From: Paraburkholderia madseniana
GTDB taxonomy: Bacteria; Pseudomonadota; Gammaproteobacteria; Burkholderiales; Burkholderiaceae
Assembly (NCBI RefSeq): GCF_009690905.1
Contig: NZ_VOSW01000005.1
Coordinates: 92,842 to 156,841, forward strand
Reading direction: 5' to 3'
Length of the DNA: 64,000 nucleotides
Numbering within the stretch: position 1 is the first letter of the stretch; each line of letters opens with the position of its first letter. Of the stretch, positions 1 to 9,094 are shown in pieces. Under the pieces are notes generated by a model. That model was given only the letters and a program-made list of their open reading frames with translations, did not search any database and was not told where the DNA came from. The position numbers and the translations under genes were made by a program.

Positions 1-2
1 TC

Positions 3-125
3 GCCTACCTGCGTGATCAGAGCCATAGCGAGATCGCTGAAGCGCTGACGGTGCCGCTCGGCACCATCAAATCCTGGATCCGGCGCGGCCTTGCCAAGCT
101 GAAGACCTGCCTGGGAGGTGAGTGA
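3..125 (+). CDS. ECF-type RNA polymerase sigma factor, C-terminal fragment
   Basis: Only the last 40 codons are inside the window; the gene begins upstream. The reading frame starting at base 3 ends at TGA 123-125 and gives a sigma region 4.2 helix-turn-helix: SHSEIAEALTVPLGTIKSW followed by a basic helix (IRRGLAKLK). This is the -35 recognition domain of group 4 (ECF) sigma factors. The stop codon overlaps the start of the next gene (TGATG), which encodes an anti-sigma factor, so the pair is translationally coupled. The signal sensed cannot be told from this piece. Confidence 0.85.
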   Translation, partial: AYLRDQSHSEIAEALTVPLGTIKSWIRRGLAKLKTCLGGE

Positions 126-919
126 TGAATCTCCATCGCTATCCTCAACTGGTCGATATGCTGGCCGCCGAGTACGCGCTCGGCACGCTGCGTGGCGGCG
201 CCCGGCGACGCTTCCAACGCTACGCGGATCACGATGCGGTGATTCGTCAGGCCATCGAAGAATGGCAGCGGCGGATCTCGCCGTTGGCCGAACTCGCGGA
301 GCCGCGTATGCCGCCGGCCGCCGTCTGGGATGCCATCGAGCGGCGGCTCGGTCTGGCGTCGGCTCGTGAGGCTGCGCGTGAGGCGGCACGACCGCGCACC
401 GTGGTCGAAAAACCCGCTCGTCCGTCCGGCAGCATCTTCGAGAACCTCGCGTTCTGGCGCGGCTGGGCGATCGGCGTAACAGGGTTCGCCGTAATCGCCG
501 CGGTGGTTGCCATGCGCTCGCTGTTGCCGTCCGGCGTGACGCCATCCACGGCGCCGACCGTCGCGCAACAGCCGGAAGCGGCCGTCTCGCATGTCGCGGT
601 GCTGAACGACAAGGACGCGCATCCGGTTATGCTGGTCGCGTGGGATGAAGCCCGCTCCACCATGACGCTGCATCCGCTCGGCAAAGTCGACCTGCCGGCC
701 GGCCGGGCGATGGAGTTGTGGGGCATTCCGGCCAATGGCCATCCGGTGTCGCTCGGCATGCTGCCGGACAGCGCCAACGGCAAGGTTACGGCCGGTCAGC
801 AGAAGCCGGAGAGCTACGCGGCGCTGGCGGTCTCCATAGAAGCGCCGGGCGGCTCGCCCGACCACAATGCACCGACGGGTCCGGTGGTGTTCAGCGGCAA
901 GCTGCTGCCGCTGTCCTGA
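125..919 (+). CDS. Anti-sigma factor, RskA/anti-sigma-K family membrane protein
   Basis: A protein of 264 residues that probably holds the upstream ECF sigma factor inactive at the inner membrane. Residues 1-100 form the cytoplasmic sigma-binding part (LAAEYALGTLRGGARRRF resembles the zinc-less anti-sigma domain of the RskA family). A single membrane helix lies at about residues 112-132 (GWAIGVTGFAVIAAVVAM). The rest is a periplasmic RskA domain with the family signatures AMELWGIP and PVSLGMLP. The start is the ATG at 125, which overlaps the sigma stop; an in-frame GTG at 122 is less likely. The sigma/anti-sigma order is typical for autoregulated ECF pairs. Confidence 0.85.
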   Translation: MNLHRYPQLVDMLAAEYALGTLRGGARRRFQRYADHDAVIRQAIEEWQRRISPLAELAEPRMPPAAVWDAIERRLGLASAREAAREAARPRTVVEKPARPSGSIFENLAFWRGWAIGVTGFAVIAAVVAMRSLLPSGVTPSTAPTVAQQPEAAVSHVAVLNDKDAHPVMLVAWDEARSTMTLHPLGKVDLPAGRAMELWGIPANGHPVSLGMLPDSANGKVTAGQQKPESYAALAVSIEAPGGSPDHNAPTGPVVFSGKLLPLS

Positions 920-934
920 TCTACTCTTAGCCCT

Positions 935-2251
935 ATGCAAAGCTTTTACGAAGCCACCATCACCCGCGCTGCCGGGCACTCATCCGCTTACGCGCCGCTA
1001 ACCGGCCGACGGAGCGTCAACGTCTGCATCATGGGCGGCGGCCTCGCGGGCTTGTCCACGGCATTGGGACTCGCCGAGCGGGGCATCACCGACGTCGCCG
1101 TGCTCGAAGCCGAGCAGGTGGGTTTCGGCGCCTCCGGCCGCAACGGCGGCTTCGTGTTCGGCGGCTACAGCCTCGATTGCGCGGATCTGCTCAAAACCCT
1201 CGGGCCGGCCCGTGCCCGCGAACTCTATGCACTGACAACCGACGCCGTCGATCTGATGAGGCAACGTATCCAGCGCTACCGCATCGATTGCGACGTGACC
1301 GATGCCGGCGTGATCCTCGCCAACTGGTTCGACGAACCTGCAAGGCTCGACACGCAGCGGCGTCTGATGCGCGATTCGTTCGGTGTCGAGTGGGAACCCG
1401 TGGCGCCCGCGGAGCTCGCTTCACAATTGAAAACGAGCCGTTATCACGGCGGCCTGTTCGAGCGCAATGCGTTCCACTTCCATCCGCTGAAATATGTGCT
1501 CGGTGTCGCGGGCGCCGCGGCCAACGCGGGCGTGCAGATTCACGAGAAATCGCCCGTTGTGCGCTTGCAGCGCAGCGGCGCCCGGCGCGACGGCGCCGGC
1601 TTCGTGGTGCATACGCCGCAGGGCGCGCTCGAAGCACGCCACGTGGTGATGGCCGGTGGCGGCTATGCGCGCAACGTCTATGCGCAGGTCGAACGCGCGG
1701 TGCTGCCAATCGCTACCTACGTGATGGCCACCGAACCGCTCGGCGCCCGCCTGAAAGACGCGATGGACACCCGCGCCGCCGTCTACGACACCCGCTTCGC
1801 CTTCGACTATTACCGTCCGCTGCCCGACACACGCATCCTGTGGGGTGGCCGCATCTCGGTACGCGACCGCGCTCCCGACGTCATCGCGCGGCTCTTGCGG
1901 CGTGATCTGTTGAAGGTCTATCCGCAGTTGCACGACGTGCGTATCGAGCACGCCTGGGGCGGCCTGATGAGCTACGCGCGGCACAAGATGCCGCAAATCG
2001 GCCGCAGCACGGACGGCGTCTGGTACGCGGTCGGTTTCGGCGGCCACGGCATGGCGCCCACCACCGTCTCGGGCGAATTGCTGGCGGCGGCCATCTCCGG
2101 CGAACGGCCGGTGCCCGACGCGTTCGCGGCTTTCGGCCTGACCCGCACCTACGGCGCGCTCGGTCTCGCGGCCGCGCAACTCACCTACACCGCCATGCAG
2201 ACGCGCGACGCACTCGCCGCCCGGCGCGCCTCGACCCGGCCGACGCCGTGA
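935..2251 (+). CDS. FAD-dependent oxidoreductase, DadA/PuuB (glycine/D-amino acid oxidase) family
   Basis: A 438-residue flavoprotein. The FAD-binding Rossmann motif is near residues 32-43 (CIMGGGLAGLSTALGLAERG), followed by an acidic end of the second strand (AVLEAEQ) and the GASGRNGGF segment typical of gamma-glutamylputrescine oxidase-like DAO enzymes. A C-terminal GFGGHGMAPTTVSG segment closes the flavin site. The family oxidises amines or amino acids to imines with transfer of electrons to oxygen or a quinone. The substrate cannot be read from the sequence. It begins 15 bp after the anti-sigma gene, so it may be cotranscribed with the sigma/anti-sigma pair. Confidence 0.8.
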   Translation: MQSFYEATITRAAGHSSAYAPLTGRRSVNVCIMGGGLAGLSTALGLAERGITDVAVLEAEQVGFGASGRNGGFVFGGYSLDCADLLKTLGPARARELYALTTDAVDLMRQRIQRYRIDCDVTDAGVILANWFDEPARLDTQRRLMRDSFGVEWEPVAPAELASQLKTSRYHGGLFERNAFHFHPLKYVLGVAGAAANAGVQIHEKSPVVRLQRSGARRDGAGFVVHTPQGALEARHVVMAGGGYARNVYAQVERAVLPIATYVMATEPLGARLKDAMDTRAAVYDTRFAFDYYRPLPDTRILWGGRISVRDRAPDVIARLLRRDLLKVYPQLHDVRIEHAWGGLMSYARHKMPQIGRSTDGVWYAVGFGGHGMAPTTVSGELLAAAISGERPVPDAFAAFGLTRTYGALGLAAAQLTYTAMQTRDALAARRASTRPTP

Positions 2252-2369
2252 CGCTATTCAGTACGCGACCCGACACCCGGCTCAATACGCCGCCGCTTAT
2301 GCCCGAGACCCGCTCCGGAGGCTGGTTTCAGCATGCTAGAATGCGCCGTCATCGCCGCTCGAATACACA

Positions 2370-3050
2370 ATGAAAAAGGGAAGCAAGGCCGCCGAGCCTG
2401 ATACCAACGGCATCGCGTCCGACACCCGACGCAAGTACGATCCCGAACAGACGAAGCGCAACATTCTCGACGTCGCGACGCAGGAGTTCTCCGCGATGGG
2501 ATTGACCGGCGCACGCGTCGACGCGATCGCGGAGCGTACGAACACCACGAAGCGCATGCTGTACTACTACTTCGGCAGCAAGGAAGGGTTGTACCAGGCC
2601 GTGCTGGAAAAAGTGTACGGCGACATTCGCGCGCTCGAACAGGATCTGCACGTCAGCGAACTCGATCCGATCGAGGGCATGCGCGCGCTGGTCGAGTTTA
2701 CATTTGACTATCACGACCGCCAGCGCGATTTTGTCCGCCTCGTGACGATCGAGAACATTCATGGTGCGAAGTACGTCGAGCAGGTGAAGAGCTTCAAAGG
2801 CCGCAACGTCACCGTCATTCATACCATCGAAGATCTGCTCTCGCGCGGCATCGCGGCTGGACTGTTTCGCAACGACGTCGATGCGATCGACCTGCACCTG
2901 ATGATCAGCTCGCTGTGCTTTCACCGCGTCGGCAATCGCCATACCTTCGGTACGGCGTTCGGCCGCGATCCGTCGCACCCGCGCCTGCGCGCGCGTCATC
3001 GCGCGATGATTGTCGACGCCGTGCTGCGCTTCGTGCGCAAGGAAGACTGA
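2370..3050 (+). CDS. TetR/AcrR family transcriptional regulator
   Basis: 226 residues. The N-terminal helix-turn-helix spans about residues 27-75: RNILDVATQEFSAMGLTGAR, then VDAIAERTNTTKRMLYYYFG and SKEGLYQAVLEKVY, a textbook TetR DNA-binding domain. The C-terminal ligand domain has the LEQ...DPIEGMRALVEFTFDYH pattern of the TetR_C_33-like group. A long, charged N-terminal tail of about 20 residues precedes the domain. It is convergent with the quinate MFS gene and separated from it by a strong terminator. It may control the quinate/shikimate locus, but this is only inferred from proximity. Confidence 0.85.
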   Translation: MKKGSKAAEPDTNGIASDTRRKYDPEQTKRNILDVATQEFSAMGLTGARVDAIAERTNTTKRMLYYYFGSKEGLYQAVLEKVYGDIRALEQDLHVSELDPIEGMRALVEFTFDYHDRQRDFVRLVTIENIHGAKYVEQVKSFKGRNVTVIHTIEDLLSRGIAAGLFRNDVDAIDLHLMISSLCFHRVGNRHTFGTAFGRDPSHPRLRARHRAMIVDAVLRFVRKED

Positions 3051-3065
3051 GGCAAGCCTGAAACG

Positions 3066-3105
3066 AAAAAGCGGGACCTGGCGCTAGCCAGGTCCCGCTT
3101 TTTTT
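3066..3105. terminator. Bidirectional Rho-independent terminator
   Basis: A perfect 12-bp GC-rich stem (3071-3082 pairs with 3087-3098, loop GCTA) is flanked by an A tract (3066-3070) and a T tract (3099-3105). This can end transcription from the TetR gene on the plus strand and the MFS gene on the minus strand, which converge here. Confidence 0.95.
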
Positions 3106-3139
3106 GCTCAATGAAAGCCATTCGAACGATACGTACCGC

Positions 3140-4510
3140 TCAGTCCACCAGCACGATCCGCTTAATATCGCCGACAATAAAGATGTACGACAGCGCGCCG
3201 ATCAATGCGATCGCGCCGATGAACACCAGCGCCCCGACAAACGAGCCGGTTGCCGCGACGATGAAACCCACCACCAGCGGCGTGACGATGCCGGCCAGAT
3301 TGGCGGCAAAGTTGAAGATGCCGCCGGTCACGCCAAGCAGGCCATCCGGCGCAATGTCCGACACCAGCGTCCAGCCCAGCGCCGCCATCCCCTGCGCGAA
3401 AAACGCCACCGACAGAATCGCGATCACCGCCACGTTGCTCTCGACATAGTTGGCGAGAATGATCGTCGACGCGAGCAGCAAACCGGCGATGATCGGCAGC
3501 TTGCGCGCCACGTTCGGCGACTTGCCGCGGCGCAGCAGCCAATCGGAGAAGATGCCGCCGAACATCACGCCGATCGACGCGGCAATGAACGGCATGATCG
3601 CGAAGAAGCCGATCTTCAGCCATGCCATATGGCGTTCGGTGGCGAGATACGTCGGGAACCAGGTGAGGAAGAACACGAGCGTCGAGTTACCGGCGAACTG
3701 GCCAAGGCAGATGCCGGCCAATTGACGATGCTTGAGCAGGCGTCCGATGGTGCGCCATTCGAAGCCGCTCTTCTCCGATGCAGCCGGTGCGCCGGAAACA
3801 TCGGCGTCCTTCTTGCTGTGCGTCAGACCGCCGCCTGCTTCGATATAGTCGAGCTCTGCCTGATTGACGGACGGATGATCGTGCGGCTCGCGATAGAACA
3901 ACCACCAGATCACACCGAACACGAGACCCACGCCGCCCACCACGTAGAACAGCGAACGCCAGCCGAACGCGCCCATCAACATGAACAGAAACGGGCTGAA
4001 AAACGCGAGGCCGATATATTCGCCGACCGTGTAGGTGCCGGTCGCCATCGCGCGTTCGCTCTGCGGAAACCATGTGGCCACCACGCGGCTATTGGTCGGA
4101 AAGCATGGCGCTTCCGAGACGCCGAGACCGAGCCGGAACACGAACAACGCGCCGATACCATGCACGAGCCCTTGCGCGAGGGTGCACAGCGACCAGAACG
4201 TCATCGACAGGAAATACGTGAGCTTGCTGCCGAAACGGTCGAGAAACAGGCCGCCCGGAATCTGCGAAGCCACGTAGCTCCACGAGAACACGGAGAACAG
4301 CAAGCCCATGAGCGCGGCGTTGATGCCGAGTTCCTTGGTCAGCTGCGGTGCCGCGATACCGAGCACCGTGCGGTCCAGATAGTTGATCATTGTGCCGACC
4401 GCTAGCAGCGAGAGAATCTGATAGCGGGCTTTCGAGCGGCGCGCGGTGCTTACCGTGGCAGCCGTTTGGCGGGTTACCTCGGCGGGCGTGGAATGAATGG
4501 GTTGTGGCAT
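3140..4510 (-). CDS. MFS transporter, anion:cation symporter (ACS)-type; probable quinate/shikimate importer
   Basis: A 456-residue polytopic protein with about 12 membrane helices and a central loop near residues 215-250. The segment MINYLDRTVLGIAAPQLTKE and the DRFGSK loop are MFS signatures of the ACS/glucarate-galactonate-type symporters. An RBS-like GAGGAG lies upstream of the ATG at 4510. It is the last gene of the minus-strand run aroQ - dehydrogenase - transporter, so import of quinate, shikimate or a related cyclitol acid is the natural inference. Substrate is not shown by the sequence itself. Confidence 0.82.
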   Translation of the reverse strand: MPQPIHSTPAEVTRQTAATVSTARRSKARYQILSLLAVGTMINYLDRTVLGIAAPQLTKELGINAALMGLLFSVFSWSYVASQIPGGLFLDRFGSKLTYFLSMTFWSLCTLAQGLVHGIGALFVFRLGLGVSEAPCFPTNSRVVATWFPQSERAMATGTYTVGEYIGLAFFSPFLFMLMGAFGWRSLFYVVGGVGLVFGVIWWLFYREPHDHPSVNQAELDYIEAGGGLTHSKKDADVSGAPAASEKSGFEWRTIGRLLKHRQLAGICLGQFAGNSTLVFFLTWFPTYLATERHMAWLKIGFFAIMPFIAASIGVMFGGIFSDWLLRRGKSPNVARKLPIIAGLLLASTIILANYVESNVAVIAILSVAFFAQGMAALGWTLVSDIAPDGLLGVTGGIFNFAANLAGIVTPLVVGFIVAATGSFVGALVFIGAIALIGALSYIFIVGDIKRIVLVD

Positions 4511-4556
4511 GGCGTCTCTGTCTCCTCGGTCGGGTTACGTACCGGATATGTATGGC

Positions 4557-5462
4557 TTATGTACTACTGGCCTGGCGTTGCAACAAGGACTGGAAATGCG
4601 TGTACACGCGCTCGGCGTCAGGTTCCAGACCCGTGAAGATGCGCATCGCGTCGACCGCCTGATATACCGCCATCCCGCCGCCGCTCAGCGTGCGGCAGCC
4701 GAGTTCTTCGGCGGCCTGCAGCAGCGCGGTGCGGATCGGGAAATAGACGATGTCCGCCACCCACAAATCGCGGTGCAGCAATTCGACCGGCAATGGCAAG
4801 CCCGGCAATTTCGCCATGCCGGTGGGCGTCGCGTGAATCAGGCCGTTAGCGGCGGCGAGCGATTCTGCGAGCGAGCTGCCGGCGCTGACGGTAGAGGCGG
4901 GGAAACGCTTCTGCAATTCCGCAGCGAGCGATGCGGCGCGCTCGGCGTCCACGTCGAATAGCGTGAGCGTTTGCGCACCCATGGTCAACGCGGCATGCGC
5001 GACCGCTGCGCCCGCGCCGCCCGCGCCCAGTTGCACGACGCGCGCGAGCGATACGTCCGGCAAGCCGCGTTGAAACGCACGCGCGAAACCGGACCAATCA
5101 GTGTTGTGGCCGATACGTTTGCCGTTCTTGAATAGAACCGTATTGACCGCGCCGAGTGCGCGCGCGTCGTCGGAGAGTTCGTCAAGCAGAGGAATGACGG
5201 CCTGCTTGCAGGGATAGGTAATGTTCAGTCCGTTGTAGCCCATGCGTTCGGCGGCGGCGAGCAAATCGGCGAGCGCCGTGATGTCCAGCTTCAGCGCCTC
5301 CAGATCGATGCGCCGATACACATAGTGCAGACCCAGTTTGCTGCCCTCTTCCTCATGCATCGCGGGGCTAAGCGATCCGCCGATGCCCGAACCGATCAGA
5401 CCGACGAGAAACGATTGCGGGCTCGCCTGAGCGTTTGCCTGTGTGTTCGCTTGTGCGTTCAT
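4557..5462 (-). CDS. Quinate/shikimate dehydrogenase (AroE superfamily, catabolic type)
   Basis: 301 residues with the AroE fold. The substrate pocket motif is [12 protein letters not shown] (residues near 28-39), where biosynthetic AroE has SxSP-x-hN; the catalytic Lys lies in [12 protein letters not shown] and the Asp in GHNTDWSGF. The nucleotide-binding glycine loop is [12 protein letters not shown]. The SLSPAMHEE and NTDWSGF wording resembles NAD-dependent quinate/shikimate dehydrogenases of catabolic operons more than biosynthetic AroE. The low-complexity N-terminus ([11 protein letters not shown]) is probably unstructured. Its ATG overlaps the aroQ stop (ATGA). Converts quinate to 3-dehydroquinate and/or shikimate to 3-dehydroshikimate. 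Confidence 0.83.
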   Translation of the reverse strand: MNAQANTQANAQASPQSFLVGLIGSGIGGSLSPAMHEEEGSKLGLHYVYRRIDLEALKLDITALADLLAAAERMGYNGLNITYPCKQAVIPLLDELSDDARALGAVNTVLFKNGKRIGHNTDWSGFARAFQRGLPDVSLARVVQLGAGGAGAAVAHAALTMGAQTLTLFDVDAERAASLAAELQKRFPASTVSAGSSLAESLAAANGLIHATPTGMAKLPGLPLPVELLHRDLWVADIVYFPIRTALLQAAEELGCRTLSGGGMAVYQAVDAMRIFTGLEPDAERVYTHFQSLLQRQASST

Positions 5463-5914
5463 TTGGCCGCCCTATTCTTAAGGATGACCGCCATCCGCTC
5501 CAGAGCGAGCACATAGCCCTGCGTGCCGCAACCAACGATGATCGCCTCGGCCACCGCCGACACGTACGAGTGATGCCGGAACGCTTCGCGGCGATGCACG
5601 TTCGAAATATGCACCTCGATGACGGGCTTTTCGATCGCAGAGAGCGCGTCGGCAATCGCCACCGAGGTATGCGTGTAAGCCGCCGGATTGATCACGATGC
5701 CATCAACCTTGCTGCGCGCCGCATGCAGCCAGTCGATGAGTTGGTGTTCCGCATTCGATTGGCAGAAATCGACCGACAGATCCAGCCGCTCGCCCGCGTC
5801 GCGGCAGAGCTGCGCGACGTCGTCGAGCGTTTCCGAACCATAGATGGCCGGCTCACGCGTGCCGAGCAGGTTGAGATTCGGTCCGTTGAGGACCAGCACT
5901 GAGGCAAAACTCAT
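5459..5914 (-). CDS. aroQ: 3-dehydroquinate dehydratase, type II
   Basis: 151 residues, the usual size for type II dehydroquinases, which form dodecamers and interconvert 3-dehydroquinate and 3-dehydroshikimate. The active-site loop [19 protein letters not shown] contains the catalytic Arg and Tyr; the His is in VIEVHISN; the substrate-binding Asn is in [10 protein letters not shown]. The start is the ATG at 5914, preceded by a GGAG-containing RBS; upstream in-frame codons do not look coding. Its position as first gene of the operon with a quinate dehydrogenase and a permease indicates a catabolic rather than aromatic-biosynthetic role. Confidence 0.93.
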   Translation of the reverse strand: MSFASVLVLNGPNLNLLGTREPAIYGSETLDDVAQLCRDAGERLDLSVDFCQSNAEHQLIDWLHAARSKVDGIVINPAAYTHTSVAIADALSAIEKPVIEVHISNVHRREAFRHHSYVSAVAEAIIVGCGTQGYVLALERMAVILKNRAAK

Positions 5915-6234
5915 GACGACTACTCCTGCAAAAGTAAGGCATAAAGCGGGCCACAGCACGCGCCGCGGCTCTACAACGTAAGCGCAGTGTGCGCGCATTG
6001 CCCGTAATCGTCATTCGGGGTTTATACGAATTTGTACCATCTAGTTAGTTTGTATAGACTGTCGGGAAATTCCGCTAATATGGGCACTTCTGGCCTGCGC
6101 CCTGCTGGTTGACGGTAACTAGCTAGACCATTTTTCGCATTGCAGCATAGCGAACCGCAAGGCATGCGGACGCCGTACAGTGGCCGCTTGGCGCTGCCCC
6201 AATAGCCGTTTCATTGTTTTTGCAGGAGCCGTTC
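5915..6234. promoter_or_regulatory. Divergent promoter region between the aroQ operon and quiC, with an inverted repeat
   Basis: This 320-bp region has no gene. CTAGTTAGTT (6041-6050) is matched 9 of 10 on the opposite strand at 6117-6126 (AACTAGCTAG read on the plus strand), about 75 bp apart. This could be a pair of regulator sites serving both divergent promoters. An AAT-rich stretch around 6072-6081 could hold a -10 box. The RBS CAGGAG at 6222-6227 sets the quiC start at 6235. Confidence 0.4.
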
Positions 6235-8118
6235 ATGCAACGTTCGATTGCCACCGTGTCGATCAGCGGGACCCTCGTCGAAAAGCTGACCGCAATCCAG
6301 GCGGCGGGCTTCGAAGGCGTCGAAATCTTCGAGAACGACCTGCTGTATTTCGACGGCTCACCCGCCGACGTGCGGCGTATCGCCGAGGATCTCGGGCTGA
6401 AGATCATGCTGTTCCAGCCGTTCCGCGATTTCGACGGCGTAAGCCCGGAGCGCCTCGAACGCAATCTGGATCGGGCGAAGCGGAAGTTCGACGTGATGCA
6501 CGAACTGGGTACGGACCGGATTCTGGTGTGCAGCAACGTCTCGCCCGACACCATCGGCGACGATTCGCTGATGACCGACCAGCTCGGTGCGCTGGCCCGC
6601 GCGGCCGAAGCGGCCGGCGTGATTGCCGGCTATGAGGCGCTCGCGTGGGGCAAGCACGTCAAGACCTACCGCCACGCGTGGAAACTCGTCAACGCGGTCA
6701 ATCATCCGAATCTGGGGCTTGTGCTCGACAGCTTTCATACGCTGTCGCTGAACGATACGGTGGACGCGATCGCCGATATTCCGGGCGATCGCATCGCCTT
6801 CGTGCAGATTGCCGATGCGCCGAAGCTCGCCATGGACGTGCTCGAATGGAGTCGCCACTACCGCTGCTTCCCGGGTCAGGGCGATTTCGATCTGGCAGGC
6901 TTCACCGCGCAGGTCGTGAAAACCGGCTACACAGGACCGCTTTCGCTCGAAATTTTCAACGACGGTTTTCGCGCCGCGCCGACCGCCATCACCGCGGCGG
7001 ACGGCCATCGCTCATTGCTGTTCCTCGAGGAACAGACGCGGGCACTGCTTGAATCCACCCGGCAGCCGGTCGGCGAACTCTATCGATCGCCCGCTGCGCC
7101 CGCGCACGTCGGCTATCAGTTTCTCGAGTTCGCGGTCGACCACACTACCCGCGCGCATCTCGTCGACTGGCTCGGCAAGCTGCGCTTCCGTCAGGCCGGC
7201 CAGCATCGTTCGAAAGATGTGACGCTGTTTCAGCACGGCGCGGCGTCGATCGTGCTGAATGCCGAACCGGATTCATTCGCCAATGCTTTCTTCCAGCAGC
7301 ATGGTTTATCGCTGTGCGCGTCGGCGTTTCGCGTGGATGACGCCAATCAGGCGTTCGAGCGCGCCGCTGGGTTCGGCTACGCCCCGTTCTCGGGTCAGAT
7401 CGGCCCGAACGAACGCGTCCTGCCGGCCGTGCAGGCGCCCGACGGGAGCCTGAACTATTTCGTCGACGAGACACCCGACCAGCCCACTCTGTTCGAAGCC
7501 GATTTCGTGCTCACCGACGTCAACGGTCCGACCGAAGTGGGGCCACTCACGCGCATCGACCATGTCTGCCTGTCTGTGCCGGCGCCTTCGCTGGATACGT
7601 GGGTTCTGTTTCTGCGGACCGCGCTCGGCTTTCAGGCCGAGCCTGGCGTGCTGGTGCCCGACCCGTACGGGCTGGTGCGCAGCCGTGCGCTGCGCAGTCA
7701 TGACGGTTCGGTGCGAATCGTACTGAACGCCTCGGTGGATCACCACACGGCAGTAGCCGAGGCCTTGCACACCTATCACGGCTCCGGCCTGAATCACGTC
7801 GCGTTCAGCACCGGCGATATTTTCAGCGCGGTTCCCGAATTCGTCGCCGACGGTCTGCCGGTGTTGCGCATTCCGCGCAATTACTACGACGACCTCGCCG
7901 CCCGCTATGCGCTGCCGGACGAGACGCTCGAGGCGCTGCGCGCGCACAACATCCTGTACGACCGCGACGAACGCGGAGGCGAGTTCTTCCACGCTTACAC
8001 CGAACAACTGGATCAGCGCTTTTTCCTGGAGATTGTCGAACGGCGCGGCGGCTACGACGGTTATGGCGCGGCCAATGCGGCCGTGCGGCTCGCGGCGCAG
8101 GCTCAGCGCCGCAAGTAG
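6235..8118 (+). CDS. quiC: Bifunctional 3-dehydroshikimate dehydratase / HPPD-like fusion protein
   Basis: 627 residues. Residues 1-280 are a xylose-isomerase-like TIM barrel (AP endonuclease 2 superfamily) with metal ligands in GYEALAWGKH, LVLDSFHT, FVQIADAP and LSLEIFND. These match bacterial 3-dehydroshikimate dehydratases, which make protocatechuate. Residues 290-620 are two vicinal-oxygen-chelate modules resembling 4-hydroxyphenylpyruvate dioxygenase (HVCLSVPAPSLD, GSGLNHVAFSTGD, FFLEIVERRGGYDGYGAAN). The same two-domain architecture is known for Pseudomonas QuiC-type enzymes of about 630 residues. The ATG at 6235 has a good RBS; a TTG at 6214 is less likely. It feeds quinate carbon into the protocatechuate pathway, whose genes are not in this window. 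Confidence 0.9.
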   Translation: MQRSIATVSISGTLVEKLTAIQAAGFEGVEIFENDLLYFDGSPADVRRIAEDLGLKIMLFQPFRDFDGVSPERLERNLDRAKRKFDVMHELGTDRILVCSNVSPDTIGDDSLMTDQLGALARAAEAAGVIAGYEALAWGKHVKTYRHAWKLVNAVNHPNLGLVLDSFHTLSLNDTVDAIADIPGDRIAFVQIADAPKLAMDVLEWSRHYRCFPGQGDFDLAGFTAQVVKTGYTGPLSLEIFNDGFRAAPTAITAADGHRSLLFLEEQTRALLESTRQPVGELYRSPAAPAHVGYQFLEFAVDHTTRAHLVDWLGKLRFRQAGQHRSKDVTLFQHGAASIVLNAEPDSFANAFFQQHGLSLCASAFRVDDANQAFERAAGFGYAPFSGQIGPNERVLPAVQAPDGSLNYFVDETPDQPTLFEADFVLTDVNGPTEVGPLTRIDHVCLSVPAPSLDTWVLFLRTALGFQAEPGVLVPDPYGLVRSRALRSHDGSVRIVLNASVDHHTAVAEALHTYHGSGLNHVAFSTGDIFSAVPEFVADGLPVLRIPRNYYDDLAARYALPDETLEALRAHNILYDRDERGGEFFHAYTEQLDQRFFLEIVERRGGYDGYGAANAAVRLAAQAQRRK

Positions 8119-8325
8119 GAGTTTGCGGCCGGTAATGCCGGTGGGCGATGGTTTGCAGTTTGCGGCCGGCTAATTCAGACAGATCGGGCACGGCCCATGC
8201 TGCATCGGCTCAAGCGGGCGCGCCGCACCGATATAATGGCGGTTGATCCGCGCCCCGCGCCGCGCGCACTCTACCCAGTGCTGGTGTGCCGCGTACCCTC
8301 AGCCGAATGAAACGCCAGGAGCGAT

Positions 8326-8658
8326 ATGAAGAAGTTTGCCGTAGTCCTGTCAGTTCCCCTGCTTCTCAGCGCTTGCGCGTACTTCCAGAAGAATCCGGAT
8401 GCCGGCGAGCCCGTTACGGACACCACCACGCAGCGCTCGGTCAACGACGTAGTCGCCTGCCTGACGCAAGTGGCGACCAGTCACAACGCCGCGTTCAAAT
8501 CGACCGAGATCCCTCAGGGCCAGATGCTCGATTTCGGCGATTCGAATATCGTCAAGGTGCGCAGCGACAACGGCGCGACGACTTATCGCTTCTACGCGGG
8601 CAAACGCCACGTGAACAATCTGTGGATTGAATCGGCGAGCAAAACCTGCGCGCCGTAA
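8326..8658 (+). CDS. Small predicted lipoprotein of unknown function
   Basis: 110 residues. A type II signal peptide ends in a clear lipobox (LLLSAC, Cys at about residue 17). The mature part is short, with two further cysteines (VVACLTQ and SKTCAP at the very C-terminus) that could form a disulfide in the periplasm. An RBS CAGGAGCG precedes the ATG. No recognised domain and no operon partner; the gene stands alone between quiC and another small gene. Confidence 0.75.
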   Translation: MKKFAVVLSVPLLLSACAYFQKNPDAGEPVTDTTTQRSVNDVVACLTQVATSHNAAFKSTEIPQGQMLDFGDSNIVKVRSDNGATTYRFYAGKRHVNNLWIESASKTCAP

Positions 8659-8814
8659 GGTAAGCACGGGTAACAATCGGCCAGGTGTAACGGTCGGTAA
8701 CTTGTGCCGGCGCAATCATAGTGTCACGGTGTTACATCACAATGGTGTCTTAAGAATCGTTTAAGACTTCATCCGCATGATCCGTCCGACACTATCCCGC
8801 ACAAGGTGCGCTTC

Positions 8815-9075
8815 ATGAACCAGCCCGATCACAACACGAACGACACGCCCGCACCGGCGAAGCGGCCCACGATTCTGCGTCGCTTGCTGAGCCACCACGA
8901 ACTGGCAACGCTGCTGCTGTTGCTGCACGCGCCGATCGACGCGTCCGCGAAACCCGAGATTCCGCAGCTTCACGAAGCCGGCCTGATCGAAACGGTCTCC
9001 GGCGACGCAGGCGACTCGCATATCCGTCTGACGCCCGAAGGCAATGCAGTGTTGCGCGGACTTGGCGTGAAATAA
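8815..9075 (+). CDS. Hypothetical small protein, winged-helix-like C-terminus
   Basis: 86 residues. The segment PEIPQLHEAGLIETVSGDAG followed by SHIRLTPEGNAVLRGLGV has the helix - wing - helix pattern of small MarR/PadR-like winged-helix proteins. The protein may bind DNA, but no complete HTH can be shown. The ATG at 8815 has AAGG about 8 bases upstream; a GTG at 8806 is the alternative. The small protein at 26721-26948 ends in a comparable way. Confidence 0.6.
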   Translation: MNQPDHNTNDTPAPAKRPTILRRLLSHHELATLLLLLHAPIDASAKPEIPQLHEAGLIETVSGDAGDSHIRLTPEGNAVLRGLGVK

Positions 9076-9094
9076 GGCGCGCTTTACATTTTAC

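Noticed and set aside
3104..4405. Open frame of 433 codons antisense to the quinate-type MFS gene
   Set aside because: Composition is charged and repetitive (Arg/His/Glu), typical of an antisense frame, and the transporter on the other strand is unambiguous.
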